A stretch of 64,000 bases of DNA from CAIJXB01 sp964455905 (GCA_964455905.1 CAYVYN010000005.1:62001-126000), one strand, 5' to 3'; numbered from the stretch's first letter, positions 15,245 to 25,969 are shown. Notes: generated from the sequence alone by a model not told the origin. Program-made: numbers and translations.

Positions 15245-16456
15245 CTACTGTAGCTTCAAAGAAACAATACCAACCATACAAAGTAATAAAGTAATGATCC
15301 AAAACCGTAAAACAACCTTTGTTTCAGGCCATCCTTTGTATTCAAAATGATGATGCAAAGGAGAGCATAAAAAAATACGCTTACCCTTACGAAGCCTATA
15401 ACTAGCAACTTGTAAAATAACAGATACTGTTTCCATTACAAAGACGCCACCTATGAGAGCAAATAAAAATTCCCGACGAAGAAGAACAGCAGATACTCCT
15501 AAAATAGCCCCCAAGGCTAACGATCCGGTATCTCCCATAAAAACCTGAGCAGGACTTCCATTAAACCATAAAAAACCAAGACAAGCGCCGACTAAAGCAC
15601 AAAGATAAACAGCGATTTCTCCGCTATCTTCAATGTATAAAATATTTAAATACCTCGATAGTTCCATGTTATTAGAAAAGAAAGCAACAACAGCCAAAAC
15701 AAGCGAAACCATAATAAGACAACCAGCGGCAAGACCGTCTAATCCATCTGTAAGATTTACTGCATTAGAAGACCCTGTAACAACAAAAACAACAAATAGC
15801 CCTGCAAAAACAGCTCCTAGTCCTTGCAAAACCCAAACTGGATCTTTAATAAAAGGAATAAAATACATAGATGAATATTGAGACAAAGAAAACAGCTTGC
15901 TCTTTGTTTCTATAGAATTGGCCACTAATTCTTTAGCAACAGGAGCCTTAAGAGAAAACACATCAACAACAAGCTGACTTACAGAAGGGCAAAAAAGATA
16001 CAAAGCAAATAAAGATGCAAATAAAACCTGCAAATAAAACTTTCTTTTTCCTTTAAGTCCTTTAGAATTTTTATGTTTAATCTTTAAAAAATCATCGTAC
16101 GCTCCTAAAAAACCGATCCAAACCGTAGTTAAAAATAAAATCCATGTAAACACGGAATGTAAATCCATCCAGAGAAACAAAGAAACAAGCATAGAAGCTA
16201 AAATAAACACGCCTCCCATCGTCGGGGTATCTTTTTTCTTTTGATGTAACTCTGCGAGCATAGGACAATCTTCTACTCTAATAGACTGTCCAGTCTTAAA
16301 CTCATACAATTTTTTAATGCAAATAGGACCCAAAAAAAGAACAAAAAAAAGAGATGTCAATGCAGCTAAGAGCATTCGCGTTGACGAATAATAAAATGCA
16401 GCAGGAATCTGCCAAGAGCAGGCTTGTTCCAGATACGAAAACAGTAAAAGAAGCAT
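15245..16456 (-). CDS. mraY: Phospho-N-acetylmuramoyl-pentapeptide transferase MraY
   Basis: Membrane enzyme that makes lipid I from UDP-MurNAc-pentapeptide and undecaprenyl phosphate. Signatures: KKKDTPTMGGVFI, the Asp-rich YDDFLKIKHKNSKGLKGKRK, NAVNLTDGLDGLAAG, WFNGSPAQVFMGDTGSLALG and the PLHHHFEYKGWPETKVV motif. At 403 residues it is about 40 longer than the E. coli enzyme. The extra is a polar stretch at about residues 180-215 (SLKAPVAKELVANS, ETKSKLFSLSQ) between membrane segments. The ATG aligns with the usual N terminus, but no Shine-Dalgarno precedes it; a hairpin and U-tract abut the start. murF, its usual chlamydial neighbour, is not upstream here. Confidence 0.95.
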   Translation of the reverse strand: MLLLLFSYLEQACSWQIPAAFYYSSTRMLLAALTSLFFVLFLGPICIKKLYEFKTGQSIRVEDCPMLAELHQKKKDTPTMGGVFILASMLVSLFLWMDLHSVFTWILFLTTVWIGFLGAYDDFLKIKHKNSKGLKGKRKFYLQVLFASLFALYLFCPSVSQLVVDVFSLKAPVAKELVANSIETKSKLFSLSQYSSMYFIPFIKDPVWVLQGLGAVFAGLFVVFVVTGSSNAVNLTDGLDGLAAGCLIMVSLVLAVVAFFSNNMELSRYLNILYIEDSGEIAVYLCALVGACLGFLWFNGSPAQVFMGDTGSLALGAILGVSAVLLRREFLFALIGGVFVMETVSVILQVASYRLRKGKRIFLCSPLHHHFEYKGWPETKVVLRFWIITLLLCMVGIVSLKLQ

Positions 16457-16494
16457 AAAAATTAGGGCCCAAGTTAAAATTCACATTGCCCTAA
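16457..16494 (-). terminator. Hairpin plus U5 directly before the mraY start codon
   Basis: On the minus strand, TTAGGGC (16494-16488) pairs with GCCCTAA (16468-16462) around a 19-base loop. It is followed at once by TTTTT and then ATG of mraY. This has the form of an intrinsic terminator for the giant gene upstream, or an attenuator of mraY. Confidence 0.45.
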
Positions 16495-16608
16495 TCTTAC
16501 TTGTTTTATACCTAAAAACTCAAATGTTATTGAAGTAAATAAACAACGAAATCCTAGGTTCGCACTTTCTCTTGCACACCTTTGCAAAAACAGAGTCGAG
16601 ACTCAAAT

Positions 16609-19600
16609 TTAACGCATTTCATAAAAAGGATCCTCTAGAATAGTAATCAATTCAGTTTTTATTTCATCGGGACCAACCCCCTCTAAAGTTCTAACGAATT
16701 GCGCTAAACATTTATTTTTTAACAAAACAGAAAGACCGGATTCAGAAATACTTTTATCTTGCATAACTAAAAATCGTTTAAAAGTAGAGTCTTCTAACTG
16801 GTCTAGTTTAACTAAAAATTGCGCATAAGAAATTTCACACAAGAGATAATCAAAAAATTCTAAATCACAAAAATCATGGGCCACTCTCAGAAGGTCCACA
16901 TAATGGAAAAAGTTCAGACTGACTAGTTTCTCATGAACCCGAACAGCTATTTTATGAATGCTTCTTAAAAAGCTAGAAAAACAAAGATAGTCTGATCCGA
17001 TGAATTCTTCTTTTTCTAAAACAGAGGAAAAAATAGGACGACTTAACCATTTAATAGCAGTGCCTAAAAGATTTGTTATCCTCCCCTTAAAATGCACGTC
17101 ACTCATTCCTACTACACAGCCTGGAAAACAAAGACCAAGAATAAAACTATTTGATAAAACTCTTAAATCCGACTTATCTTTAGACGTTAAATACTCTAGC
17201 CAAGCGTCTGAAGAAAAACCTCTATTTTCTGAATTAGACGTTTCTAAAATGGAAGATAGATAATACATATGAAAAACATTAGAAACTAAAGACTCTCCAT
17301 CTTGCCATACCAGCCCTAATTCGTTAAAATATTTCCCTATAGGAAATTCGTCTGAATAAGGCCTTTGTAAAAAAGAAAAAGCCTCCTTCCCAGGCACTAC
17401 GACTTCATACGTAGCCTCTTCTAAAATTTTTTCAAGCGCAAAAAAACTCTTAGACTCTACAGAAGTCAGAGCTGGTTGCTTGGTTTTAATCAGCTGAATA
17501 ATGATTTGGCGTGCAATAAACACTTTCCTTCGATATTCAACAGCTGAAAACGTTCGGGCCTTATCTAAAAGTCCGATATCTTCAAAAGCTTTAAGTAATA
17601 CCGATGCATGTTTTCTTTTAGAAGCCCAGTCAAGAAACTCATTAAATACATAAATATCTTTTTGTAAAGATTGATGAGAATAAAACTTCTCAGAAAGCAG
17701 AGAAGGTCTAATATATCCCATAGCGACGTTAATCCCGTCTGCTTCAATAATTTCTTTCAAACGATCATAAAAATGATGAACAAGATGTTCTGGCAAGTTA
17801 AAAAAAACCTCTTGCGAGTAAGTGTGCCATTTTAGATTCTTTCTAGTTTGAGCAATCAAAGCTGACACAAACTCACTGACAAGTAACGAATCAAGCTTTC
17901 TCTTTAAAATAAAATCCAGCAAGAGCTGAGGCGTATTTTGGCTGACTAAAAATTCACAAGCAGCAAAAAATTCAATTTTAAATCCTAACTTCCAGGTATT
18001 CTCTAAGGAAATCTTCGAATGCGACTGAAAAAACAATTTTTTATTTTTTTTAAAGAGCAAAATAAGTCGTAAATTTTCAAGTTCCTCCAAAGAAAAACCG
18101 CCCAAACTCAGAGAGTCTATGTTTAGATGGCGTGTGCAAATTAAATTAAGAAGAAGTCTCCTTAAAAAAAACTGCTCTTTCACCCCTCTTTCTTTTTGAA
18201 TAAAAAGGAGAAAATCATGCCAACATTCTTCTTTCAAATTCTCGACCAGTTTTTTTTGATTTTGAAAAGAAATTGCTTGTAATGTCAAAATTAACAAAGC
18301 ACATCGTAATCTTTTTTCTAGGATGAAAGGAAACAATTGAAAAATATCGACTACATCTAACCTAAGTAAAATCCGGGTTGTTTCTAAACAACTAGTAGCA
18401 AGATCTATAAATGACTCAATAGGTTTTACTGGAAGTTCCTCTAAATCTTTTTCCAACTTACTTTTTAACATTTCCTTTGCAAGCTTTTCGAATCTAGAAT
18501 CCCCTATTTCTTGTACATAAGAAAGATACCTATGGTGCCTAGAATTTTGGAATATTCTATCTATTAAAAACACCTGTTTCTCAAAAGGTTTAGTAACTAA
18601 AAAGTCGGCAAAAAAACCTAAAGAAAACCGGCTATTTTCTAATAAACAAAATAAAGAGTCCAACTCATCATACAAAGATACTTCGTCTAAGAACTGGACA
18701 AGATCAAATACTTCTTCGCTTAAAAAGATTTCTTCTTTTTTTTCAGCAAGCAAAAAAGCCTTTTGTAAATATTCTACTTCATTAATTGTTTTTATTTTCT
18801 TAAACACCTGCTGTAGCTTCGGCAAAGAAATCTCCGGAAACCTTTTCACTGTTTGCCTAAAAAAATAAAAACGCAGCAAATGAAGTTCGCCTAAGCACAA
18901 AGAACAGCTCTCTTTTAAAATAGATACTTTCAACATGTTTTCGCAAAAAGAATCCAGCATATCAATAGGCCATTTCGAGAAAAAATCACCCTTAAACAAA
19001 AGTTGAATAGATTCGCTACTTGTCAAAAAAGCATTAAATAGGACTTCTTGAAAACCTATTTCATAAAGAGTCCTTAAAGCCCACTGAATACGATGACTAC
19101 CTAAAGCATTCCCAATTACAGCTTCTTTCACTAAAACAGACTCAAGAAAGGTTACTTCTTCATAAGTATTGAGCTGTAAAAAAATAGGAAGCAAATCTTT
19201 TTCGGGAAACTGATCAGCAACATTCTGATATATAGCTTCTCTTAATAAGGTAAAACCTTCTGGTATTTGCCTCTCTTCTAGATACGTTCGGTAGATTTCG
19301 AAATCTTTTTTAAGGATATTTTCTTTTAGTAAATTCTGTAGGAGACCCTTTTTAATAAAGCAAGACTCAAAAAAAGAAAAAGCCCCGGGTCTATTTATAA
19401 TTTGTATAAATAAAAGCCTAACATGAAAAGCCCCACCAAAATGCAACATTTTCTCAAGAATCGCATCTACCCCTTGAAAAGGGGTTATCTTATAAAAGCC
19501 TGGATCTAAAGCAAAAACAAAAGCCTTAAGTTCTTCAGTATTTGTGAGATTATTAAATATATCAGAAAAAACAGAAAAAGCCTTCTTTTCCCTGACAAAG

Positions 19601-21636
19601 TTTTTAAAAAAATCAAAAACAACCTGAAAAGAAATAAAAAAATCTTCTTCCAAAAAAGATCCAATATACCAAGAAAGCTTTCTCGTTTTTTGAAAATCAT
19701 TTAAAATCGCAAGTTGCGCATCCTCAGGTAATTTCGTAAGAAACTGTAAAAAAAGGTTAGAAGAAGCTTTCTCCTTATCCAAAAGAGAGAAAATATTTTT
19801 TATTTTTTCTATTTCTCCTAACTTCCAAAGCATATAGATTACATCGGAAGACATAAACTCCTTAGTAATCAAGTCCTTATTTAAAGAACTACCTCCCGTA
19901 AAATATAAAATAGCCCTGAGTTCTAAAAAATTTGTGGTGTCTAAAATAACCCTACCCACATCTTTATTCTCGGTTTCTCTAGAGAAAAACAAACGCAGAC
20001 AAGAAAACGTGGAAGCATATTCATCACGTAAAGCTTTATGAATATACCCTTCTAATTTAGCCTGTTTACAAAAAACTAAGAGTTCTTTTTGCTTATCTTC
20101 CTTAAGGGATGATAAATAGAAAGAAAACAAAGAAAATCCTCCTTCAACTTTATGAAAGTAGTGAAAAAACCGGACAACCTCTTCACATGATTTTTGCCTT
20201 AAAAACTTACAAACCGCATCTTTATTTGAAATATCAATCAGGTCATAAAATCCCTTTTCTAAAGATATAAAGGCTCTTAAATCACTTATCGAATCAACCC
20301 CGAAATCCTCTAGAGAGCTACGCACTCTTTTTGCAGAAAAAAGACCCGGTGCAAGATACGTTCTGACTCCTTCAGAACGAAAACTTGAGTATACATGCTC
20401 TAATAGATCTTCATCATTTTCTATCTTTGTAATGGTTCTTAATTCTTTGGAAGATGTGATACTTGTATCTAAAAAGGGTAACTCTAGTTGTTCGTTAAAA
20501 AATGCACAAAGAACAGAATAAGTTCTGGGATCTTCATACGATAGTGATTTATACAAAAATTGCAGCATGGGAGATTCCAAGCAAAAAGACAAAAAATACG
20601 CTTGCTTTTCCGGAGTTAAAACCGCTAAAACCTCAACAAAAAGCTTAAAAGCGCTTTTATGTTTTGCTAACGATTGAAACACTTCAATCACTTTATACAT
20701 CAAAAAAGGGTGTAAGCAATCACTTAATTGATGCTCTAATTCCATATTAATGATCAAGTAGACCACTTGATGCATACCTAGATATTGGCTGTCTTCTTGA
20801 ATTGAAAAAGAAACGGAAGAATCTTTGTTATTTTGTAATAAAAAAACACTCGCATTAAGCGATGAAAAATCCTCAAGTCTATTTATTACCTCACCTATAC
20901 CCGGATATTTTTTATTTAATAAAGAAGCAAAAAATATTCTGAGAGATTGAAAAGAGCTAGGTTTTCTAAAAAAAAGAGCTTGAGTTGCATAAGAGTTTAA
21001 GCCCCTGGATTGAAAATGCTCAAGAAGTCTAGATTGCTCTTCGCTGGAAAATTTCTCTAAAAACTCTGCAAAAAAAAGAAAAGATCCCTCTTCTTTCTTA
21101 AGCCCTGAAAAAACTCGACTAATAGCATCTATTTTCCCTAAAAAGAAAGCTTTCTCCAAAAACACTTGGAGCTTTGTAAACTGAGGCAACTTTGAAAAAT
21201 TTCGTCCGGTAAGCTTAAATACCGACGCAAGAGTTTCAATCTCTTCAAAGTCCTGTAAAGACCAAAAAAATGCGTCTAATTCTTGATCTAAGTCTCCGCA
21301 TGAAACTGTTTCTTTTAACTCCTGACAAATTCGATGCAAAAAGAAAAACAATCTTTTATAATTTTGGAGTAAAGAATCCGCATCGTAGTCCTTTTTGCTT
21401 TTTCCTTCTAATGGTTTATTTACGTTCCAAAGGGCATGATAACGCTGCTTGATTTCTTCTGTAATAAAGGGGTGGGTGAAACTTTTTTCAATCCTTTTAA
21501 AAGATAAAAAAAGAGACGAACAAGAAAACCGCATCCAAATTTCTTCAATAACAGCAAATCTCTCCTGTCCTGTAAAGGCTCTAGCTAACTTCCGTAAATC
21601 CGGAAAAGAAAATTTTTCCTGAGTAATAATAATCAT
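16609..21636 (-). CDS. Giant helical-repeat protein, 1675 aa, unknown function
   Basis: Not recognised. Very rich in Leu, Phe, Lys and Glu, with no signal peptide, long transmembrane helix or catalytic motif. It contains a diverged internal repeat: an FxLFxxFL segment, then LxxExQxxLLxxF, then an SFxxLRxFF segment. Clear copies are at about residues 183-240 (SFLFFAEFLEKFSSEEQSRL), 328-385, 499-555 (GFSLFSFYLSSLKEDKQKEL) and 625-680 (NLFLQFLTKLPEDAQLAI), with another near 1000. Spacing is 125-170 residues, implying an alpha-solenoid. It starts at ATG and lies between mraY and the tandem paralogues, whose composition it resembles. A scaffold or secreted host-interaction protein is possible; nothing proves either. 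Confidence 0.75.
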   Translation of the reverse strand: MIIITQEKFSFPDLRKLARAFTGQERFAVIEEIWMRFSCSSLFLSFKRIEKSFTHPFITEEIKQRYHALWNVNKPLEGKSKKDYDADSLLQNYKRLFFFLHRICQELKETVSCGDLDQELDAFFWSLQDFEEIETLASVFKLTGRNFSKLPQFTKLQVFLEKAFFLGKIDAISRVFSGLKKEEGSFLFFAEFLEKFSSEEQSRLLEHFQSRGLNSYATQALFFRKPSSFQSLRIFFASLLNKKYPGIGEVINRLEDFSSLNASVFLLQNNKDSSVSFSIQEDSQYLGMHQVVYLIINMELEHQLSDCLHPFLMYKVIEVFQSLAKHKSAFKLFVEVLAVLTPEKQAYFLSFCLESPMLQFLYKSLSYEDPRTYSVLCAFFNEQLELPFLDTSITSSKELRTITKIENDEDLLEHVYSSFRSEGVRTYLAPGLFSAKRVRSSLEDFGVDSISDLRAFISLEKGFYDLIDISNKDAVCKFLRQKSCEEVVRFFHYFHKVEGGFSLFSFYLSSLKEDKQKELLVFCKQAKLEGYIHKALRDEYASTFSCLRLFFSRETENKDVGRVILDTTNFLELRAILYFTGGSSLNKDLITKEFMSSDVIYMLWKLGEIEKIKNIFSLLDKEKASSNLFLQFLTKLPEDAQLAILNDFQKTRKLSWYIGSFLEEDFFISFQVVFDFFKNFVREKKAFSVFSDIFNNLTNTEELKAFVFALDPGFYKITPFQGVDAILEKMLHFGGAFHVRLLFIQIINRPGAFSFFESCFIKKGLLQNLLKENILKKDFEIYRTYLEERQIPEGFTLLREAIYQNVADQFPEKDLLPIFLQLNTYEEVTFLESVLVKEAVIGNALGSHRIQWALRTLYEIGFQEVLFNAFLTSSESIQLLFKGDFFSKWPIDMLDSFCENMLKVSILKESCSLCLGELHLLRFYFFRQTVKRFPEISLPKLQQVFKKIKTINEVEYLQKAFLLAEKKEEIFLSEEVFDLVQFLDEVSLYDELDSLFCLLENSRFSLGFFADFLVTKPFEKQVFLIDRIFQNSRHHRYLSYVQEIGDSRFEKLAKEMLKSKLEKDLEELPVKPIESFIDLATSCLETTRILLRLDVVDIFQLFPFILEKRLRCALLILTLQAISFQNQKKLVENLKEECWHDFLLFIQKERGVKEQFFLRRLLLNLICTRHLNIDSLSLGGFSLEELENLRLILLFKKNKKLFFQSHSKISLENTWKLGFKIEFFAACEFLVSQNTPQLLLDFILKRKLDSLLVSEFVSALIAQTRKNLKWHTYSQEVFFNLPEHLVHHFYDRLKEIIEADGINVAMGYIRPSLLSEKFYSHQSLQKDIYVFNEFLDWASKRKHASVLLKAFEDIGLLDKARTFSAVEYRRKVFIARQIIIQLIKTKQPALTSVESKSFFALEKILEEATYEVVVPGKEAFSFLQRPYSDEFPIGKYFNELGLVWQDGESLVSNVFHMYYLSSILETSNSENRGFSSDAWLEYLTSKDKSDLRVLSNSFILGLCFPGCVVGMSDVHFKGRITNLLGTAIKWLSRPIFSSVLEKEEFIGSDYLCFSSFLRSIHKIAVRVHEKLVSLNFFHYVDLLRVAHDFCDLEFFDYLLCEISYAQFLVKLDQLEDSTFKRFLVMQDKSISESGLSVLLKNKCLAQFVRTLEGVGPDEIKTELITILEDPFYEMR

Positions 21637-21700
21637 ATGCCTCTAATAAAATACGTTTTGCTCTAATAAAATTTGGGCTGTTCGTCTGCTAAAAAAACGC

Positions 21701-24700
21701 TTAAGCCACTACAACTGCAGCTATAGCATTTAACGCAATCTGTTTTTCTTCTGCAAAAACCCAATCTCTTTCTGTCATTTCAACCTGTATTCTTGTTACT
21801 AATGCTCGTGTAAGTACTCCATAGTTAGTAAGAATCTCTAATCCTTTAATTAAAAAGCCACTGTTATTTCCAATCAAAAGAGATATAAAATCAAATACTT
21901 CCAATTCATTTAAATATTTATTAATTTTCATTTTAGAAATAACATATTTCATAACACAACAGATTTCGCTCATTTCTAAATGAGTCACAGCCTGACCTCT
22001 GAGCTGCAAGAACGTCAAACATTTATCGACTAATTGACACTCTATGTTTTGTAGATTTATACTTTTAAAACATGAATGATCTTTTATCTTGGACAGTTTC
22101 TCTGTGTTTACGTCCAAAATCGCGATCAGATCTTTAATTGGAAATATAGGTTTCCATGGAGATAATAGAAGGAAACAAGCCAGTCTAGAAAAAACCACAA
22201 AATCCTGAACACTGTTATAATGGATGCTATTTAATGAAAATAAGGCAAGATCGCTTGTATAAAAACCCTCTTGGCCCCGAATACAAATTTTATTAGCGCT
22301 ATTTTCTACAATACAACGAATCATAGTTTGTATAACTTCATAGCTAACACCATCTTGTTGAGCCTCTCTTAGAATCTCAGTCAAATGGTCTATAGATAAT
22401 TCCTCAAAATCATTTTGGAATTTTAATTTATCTGCTAAATAAGAAAAGTATACGAGCAAATCAGGAACCATTCCTAATTTATCAAACCACTTTAACGGAA
22501 GATGGTTAATAAACTTTAAATGTAAGTATGCAGCCAACTCTTCAGCGATCTCTATTTCGCCTTGAGCCATGCTAATGGTAAACAAAGAACTACTTGCTGT
22601 AGATATAATACGTAAGCGTTTGCGTAATTCTTTATCAAATTCTAGCCTTAGACAATTCTCTTTCTCTATCAACAAGCCGGTATACAAATTCTCCAAAAGA
22701 TCTTTCCCAAGGGGGGGAAATAGCTGATAGGTCTTAGCAAAAATTGACAAATGGTGACTTACATGCTTCCAGAATATGCTTTCTTCAAAAATAGGATGAC
22801 TATCAACCATTGATGCATCGCTAAATATCTTTTCTAAAGAATCAAAGAAGATGCTCGACGCCTTAGGAAATACTAGGCTTATTGCCCATAAAAGCTCTAG
22901 ATTTTTTACGTGAGCAATATCAGAAAAAATGACATCTAAAACACTTGTAAAAATAAGAGGAGAAATGTGGTCTACCATTTCTAAAATTAAATGGATTGAC
23001 TTAGCCTCTTCTATACTAGAAAATTTATTCAAAACAAACTGCGCCGCGGTTCGTATTTGCTTATTCAGTTTCCGATCTTTTCCTTGGTAGTATTTAACTG
23101 CCAATTGTAAAAATGCAAAAGCTAAATCCTTATCTTCTAAAAAAACAGAAAAAAGTTCCTTGTCAACAAGTAGTGTAATTATTCCATTTTGCTGTATTTT
23201 ATCTTTCATTCCTTCTTTAAATAAACTCGCAACACTTTCGCTTTTTAAACTTACAAGCTTTAAAATCAACTCAATATTATCTATGTAGTTATTCAGTTTA
23301 GAAGCAAAAACACAAGCACATTCTACTGTCATTAGTTCTAGTCTCTCAGCTAAAACAAACCACCGATGCATTTCCTGATCGGACCAAAGATAATTAGAGA
23401 TCGTTTCCAAAGGATTTTTCATGCTAACTAATATTAGACGAAATAGTTTTTCTCTAAGAATTAGTGATAGCTTAATACCTAGAGCATACTTTACAAGAAA
23501 AGAAAGCTTTTCTCTATCTTCTATAGAGTCTAAATATTGGACTAAAAAAACTTCGATAAGATCGTCGGAAAAAACAAAAGGCTTATCTACTTTTCCTAAA
23601 AAATCGAGCCATCCTCTTTCTTGTACATCTGTTGAAATAGCCACCTGATTAAGGTGAATTTTGTGAAGAAATTCTTGGCCAATTACCGGGTTTTTCACTA
23701 AAGCCAATAAAGAATCTAAAATAGAAGGAATATACTGAAAGAAATGTTCCGTGATGTAAGAAAAAACCTTGTCTTTATTCTGCGCATTTTCAAAAGCGCT
23801 GGCTATAAGAGAATCTATTTTATCTTTAGGCAAAGGATAACTTTCAACAAAAAGACAAAGAGAGCAACTCAAAACGCCCTTACCTTCTAAAGCATGTTGT
23901 TCAATTCTTTTTAACAATTTAGTAGGTGATCCCTGTAAACCGTCTACACGCTCTCCGACAAAAAATGTCTGCTCTAAAAATAAAGCAATTTCTGGATGCA
24001 AAGAAAAATCCTGATAGACTTCCCAAGCAACCACTTTATTTGTAACAGCCTGTTTAATCAGCTTCTTAGAAACGTTAAGAACAATACGATCTTCTAAATA
24101 CCTGCTAAAAAAAGAAAGTGCTTTGAGGTCACCCAATAAAAAAACAAAACATTCTAGTAATCTTGTAGTATGTTTTTCGTTAGCTTTCTGTAAAATAACC
24201 GGGGTGACTCTTTCTAAGGTGGATAACACCCCAAGAAGTTCCTCTAGGATTTGCACATCGTCTTTAGCAGGAGTCCACAAAGCTAAAAAACGCTCTAAAA
24301 AAATTACATCCTTAAAAAGAGAAAAAACCCTTAAAAAATACAAAGTCTCTTTGGATGAAATAAGATCTGGAAACTCAACCTGAGGATCTTGCGATACATA
24401 GTTTTTAAGAGCATAAAGAAAAGAACGCTCCCCCTCATCTAGGCCTAAATTTTTTAAAACAAGCTGAACAAATAATCTTTTCCAAGGTTTTTCTGGGAGT
24501 TTTTTCAGGAATGCCAGCTCTGGAACTTCCAGAAGAGCAGACCAAAAACCGTGAGACAGACTTCCTTCTACAGACTCTAAAACTTGCCGAATAACGCCAA
24601 CAGAAAGTTTATTTTTATTTTCCACATGTAAAGAAAGTTCTAAAAACTGAGGTAAAATACCCCTACAAACAACCCTTTCTAACTCTATAACCGGTAAAGT

Positions 24701-25969
24701 TCCCTGTAAGACAAGGGTCGCTAAAGCTAAAATATATTTACGATCTTTCAAAAAAAGAAAAACCTGCAACTTGACCTCAGGGCTCAACTTTGCATTTTTA
24801 AAAAGGTCAAACGTATAGTGGGGTAATTCCTTATCCTTTAACACATTTGGAAGTGAAACTAAATGCATCTGAGAAAAATCTTCCTCTAGAAAAGGAACTA
24901 TGACGTAAAGACTCCTGCCTTCTATCACAAATTCACACTGGAGCTGATCCTTTCCTAAGTGATTTTTTAAGACAACCCTGTCTGATAAAAGCGGTAGATT
25001 TAACGTAAAAACAGCGTTAGAGCTAGATAAGTCATAGAGATCGATCATTGCCTTAAAAAAAACAATTGCAGGATGCGTCTCCGAACTTTCTTCAAGTACT
25101 TTTTTAAGCTTTTCTATAATAGCCATTCGAAATACTGTATAAGAAGGAGAATGAAATAGAACATTCAACAAAAAAAAGAATAAATAATTAGGAATTTGAC
25201 GCTTTTTATTTATATGCAAAATCAAAGAATCAAGTAAAGTATTTCTCTTTAAAAGAGCATCCTGAGCAAAAAAAGTTTGATGAATGCGATCTCCTTCTTC
25301 AAAACTTCCTTCGGTAATAAGCAAAAGATAATGAACTAATCCACCACCATGGATAGACGCTTCCGAAAGAAGGGTAATTTTTCCTATTCTTGCATCTTCT
25401 AAAGCCCTAGAAGCATCACCTTCAAAAGAAGAAAGCAAATATTCTTCTTTATCGACAGCGTCAAGATGAATATAAAAAGAATCCATAACCGTTCTATGGA
25501 ATCTCCAAAAAGAGGTACTAATGATATGAGCGGTCAACTCAATCGGAGAGCCACCTTTTACCGCATTTGGAAATGCAACAACAGTTAAGGAATGATCCCT
25601 AGATGACATCCAAGATTTAAAATTTAATTTTACTGGGGCTGTATTTTGAATAACCGAAGAAATGAGGTCTCTTATCTTAGTCGTCAATAAATCAAAAGAG
25701 GACTCTTCTGCTTCAAATATCAATCTAAAATCCAAGTCATTAGAACATGCGTATACAGATCGTCCTGCTATAAGATTTGTTAAACGACTACCTGTTAAAG
25801 AAATCCCAAGAAACCCTAATTCCTCTTTATTAGCATTCATAGTTAAAATTAAATCAGCAAGAAACTCTCGCAACAATAGCGCCTTGCTTTTTATTTTAAT
25901 AGAGCTTTCAAAAATAGGATCTAAAAATACACCGGGAATAGAAACGCCTGAAAAAGATAAATAGTTCAA
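21701..25969 (-). CDS. Giant protein with nucleotidyltransferase-like N terminus, paralogue A (1422 aa)
   Basis: Unknown protein, tandem paralogue of the next gene. The N-terminal 200 residues show a Pol-beta-type nucleotidyltransferase pattern: ISLTGS (Gly60-Ser61), then SNDLDFRLIF with Asp78 and Asp80, and a possible third acid, Glu144, in PIELTAH. A Leu/Phe/Lys-rich, all-helical region fills the remaining 1200 residues without signal peptide or membrane helices. The start is TTG preceded by a GGTG box; the same TTG and upstream bases recur in the paralogue, and the first ATG (codon 44) would remove conserved sequence. Substrate unknown. NTase assignment is from motif only; the helical part could be a solenoid. 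Confidence 0.75.
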   Translation of the reverse strand: MNYLSFSGVSIPGVFLDPIFESSIKIKSKALLLREFLADLILTMNANKEELGFLGISLTGSRLTNLIAGRSVYACSNDLDFRLIFEAEESSFDLLTTKIRDLISSVIQNTAPVKLNFKSWMSSRDHSLTVVAFPNAVKGGSPIELTAHIISTSFWRFHRTVMDSFYIHLDAVDKEEYLLSSFEGDASRALEDARIGKITLLSEASIHGGGLVHYLLLITEGSFEEGDRIHQTFFAQDALLKRNTLLDSLILHINKKRQIPNYLFFFLLNVLFHSPSYTVFRMAIIEKLKKVLEESSETHPAIVFFKAMIDLYDLSSSNAVFTLNLPLLSDRVVLKNHLGKDQLQCEFVIEGRSLYVIVPFLEEDFSQMHLVSLPNVLKDKELPHYTFDLFKNAKLSPEVKLQVFLFLKDRKYILALATLVLQGTLPVIELERVVCRGILPQFLELSLHVENKNKLSVGVIRQVLESVEGSLSHGFWSALLEVPELAFLKKLPEKPWKRLFVQLVLKNLGLDEGERSFLYALKNYVSQDPQVEFPDLISSKETLYFLRVFSLFKDVIFLERFLALWTPAKDDVQILEELLGVLSTLERVTPVILQKANEKHTTRLLECFVFLLGDLKALSFFSRYLEDRIVLNVSKKLIKQAVTNKVVAWEVYQDFSLHPEIALFLEQTFFVGERVDGLQGSPTKLLKRIEQHALEGKGVLSCSLCLFVESYPLPKDKIDSLIASAFENAQNKDKVFSYITEHFFQYIPSILDSLLALVKNPVIGQEFLHKIHLNQVAISTDVQERGWLDFLGKVDKPFVFSDDLIEVFLVQYLDSIEDREKLSFLVKYALGIKLSLILREKLFRLILVSMKNPLETISNYLWSDQEMHRWFVLAERLELMTVECACVFASKLNNYIDNIELILKLVSLKSESVASLFKEGMKDKIQQNGIITLLVDKELFSVFLEDKDLAFAFLQLAVKYYQGKDRKLNKQIRTAAQFVLNKFSSIEEAKSIHLILEMVDHISPLIFTSVLDVIFSDIAHVKNLELLWAISLVFPKASSIFFDSLEKIFSDASMVDSHPIFEESIFWKHVSHHLSIFAKTYQLFPPLGKDLLENLYTGLLIEKENCLRLEFDKELRKRLRIISTASSSLFTISMAQGEIEIAEELAAYLHLKFINHLPLKWFDKLGMVPDLLVYFSYLADKLKFQNDFEELSIDHLTEILREAQQDGVSYEVIQTMIRCIVENSANKICIRGQEGFYTSDLALFSLNSIHYNSVQDFVVFSRLACFLLLSPWKPIFPIKDLIAILDVNTEKLSKIKDHSCFKSINLQNIECQLVDKCLTFLQLRGQAVTHLEMSEICCVMKYVISKMKINKYLNELEVFDFISLLIGNNSGFLIKGLEILTNYGVLTRALVTRIQVEMTERDWVFAEEKQIALNAIAAVVVA

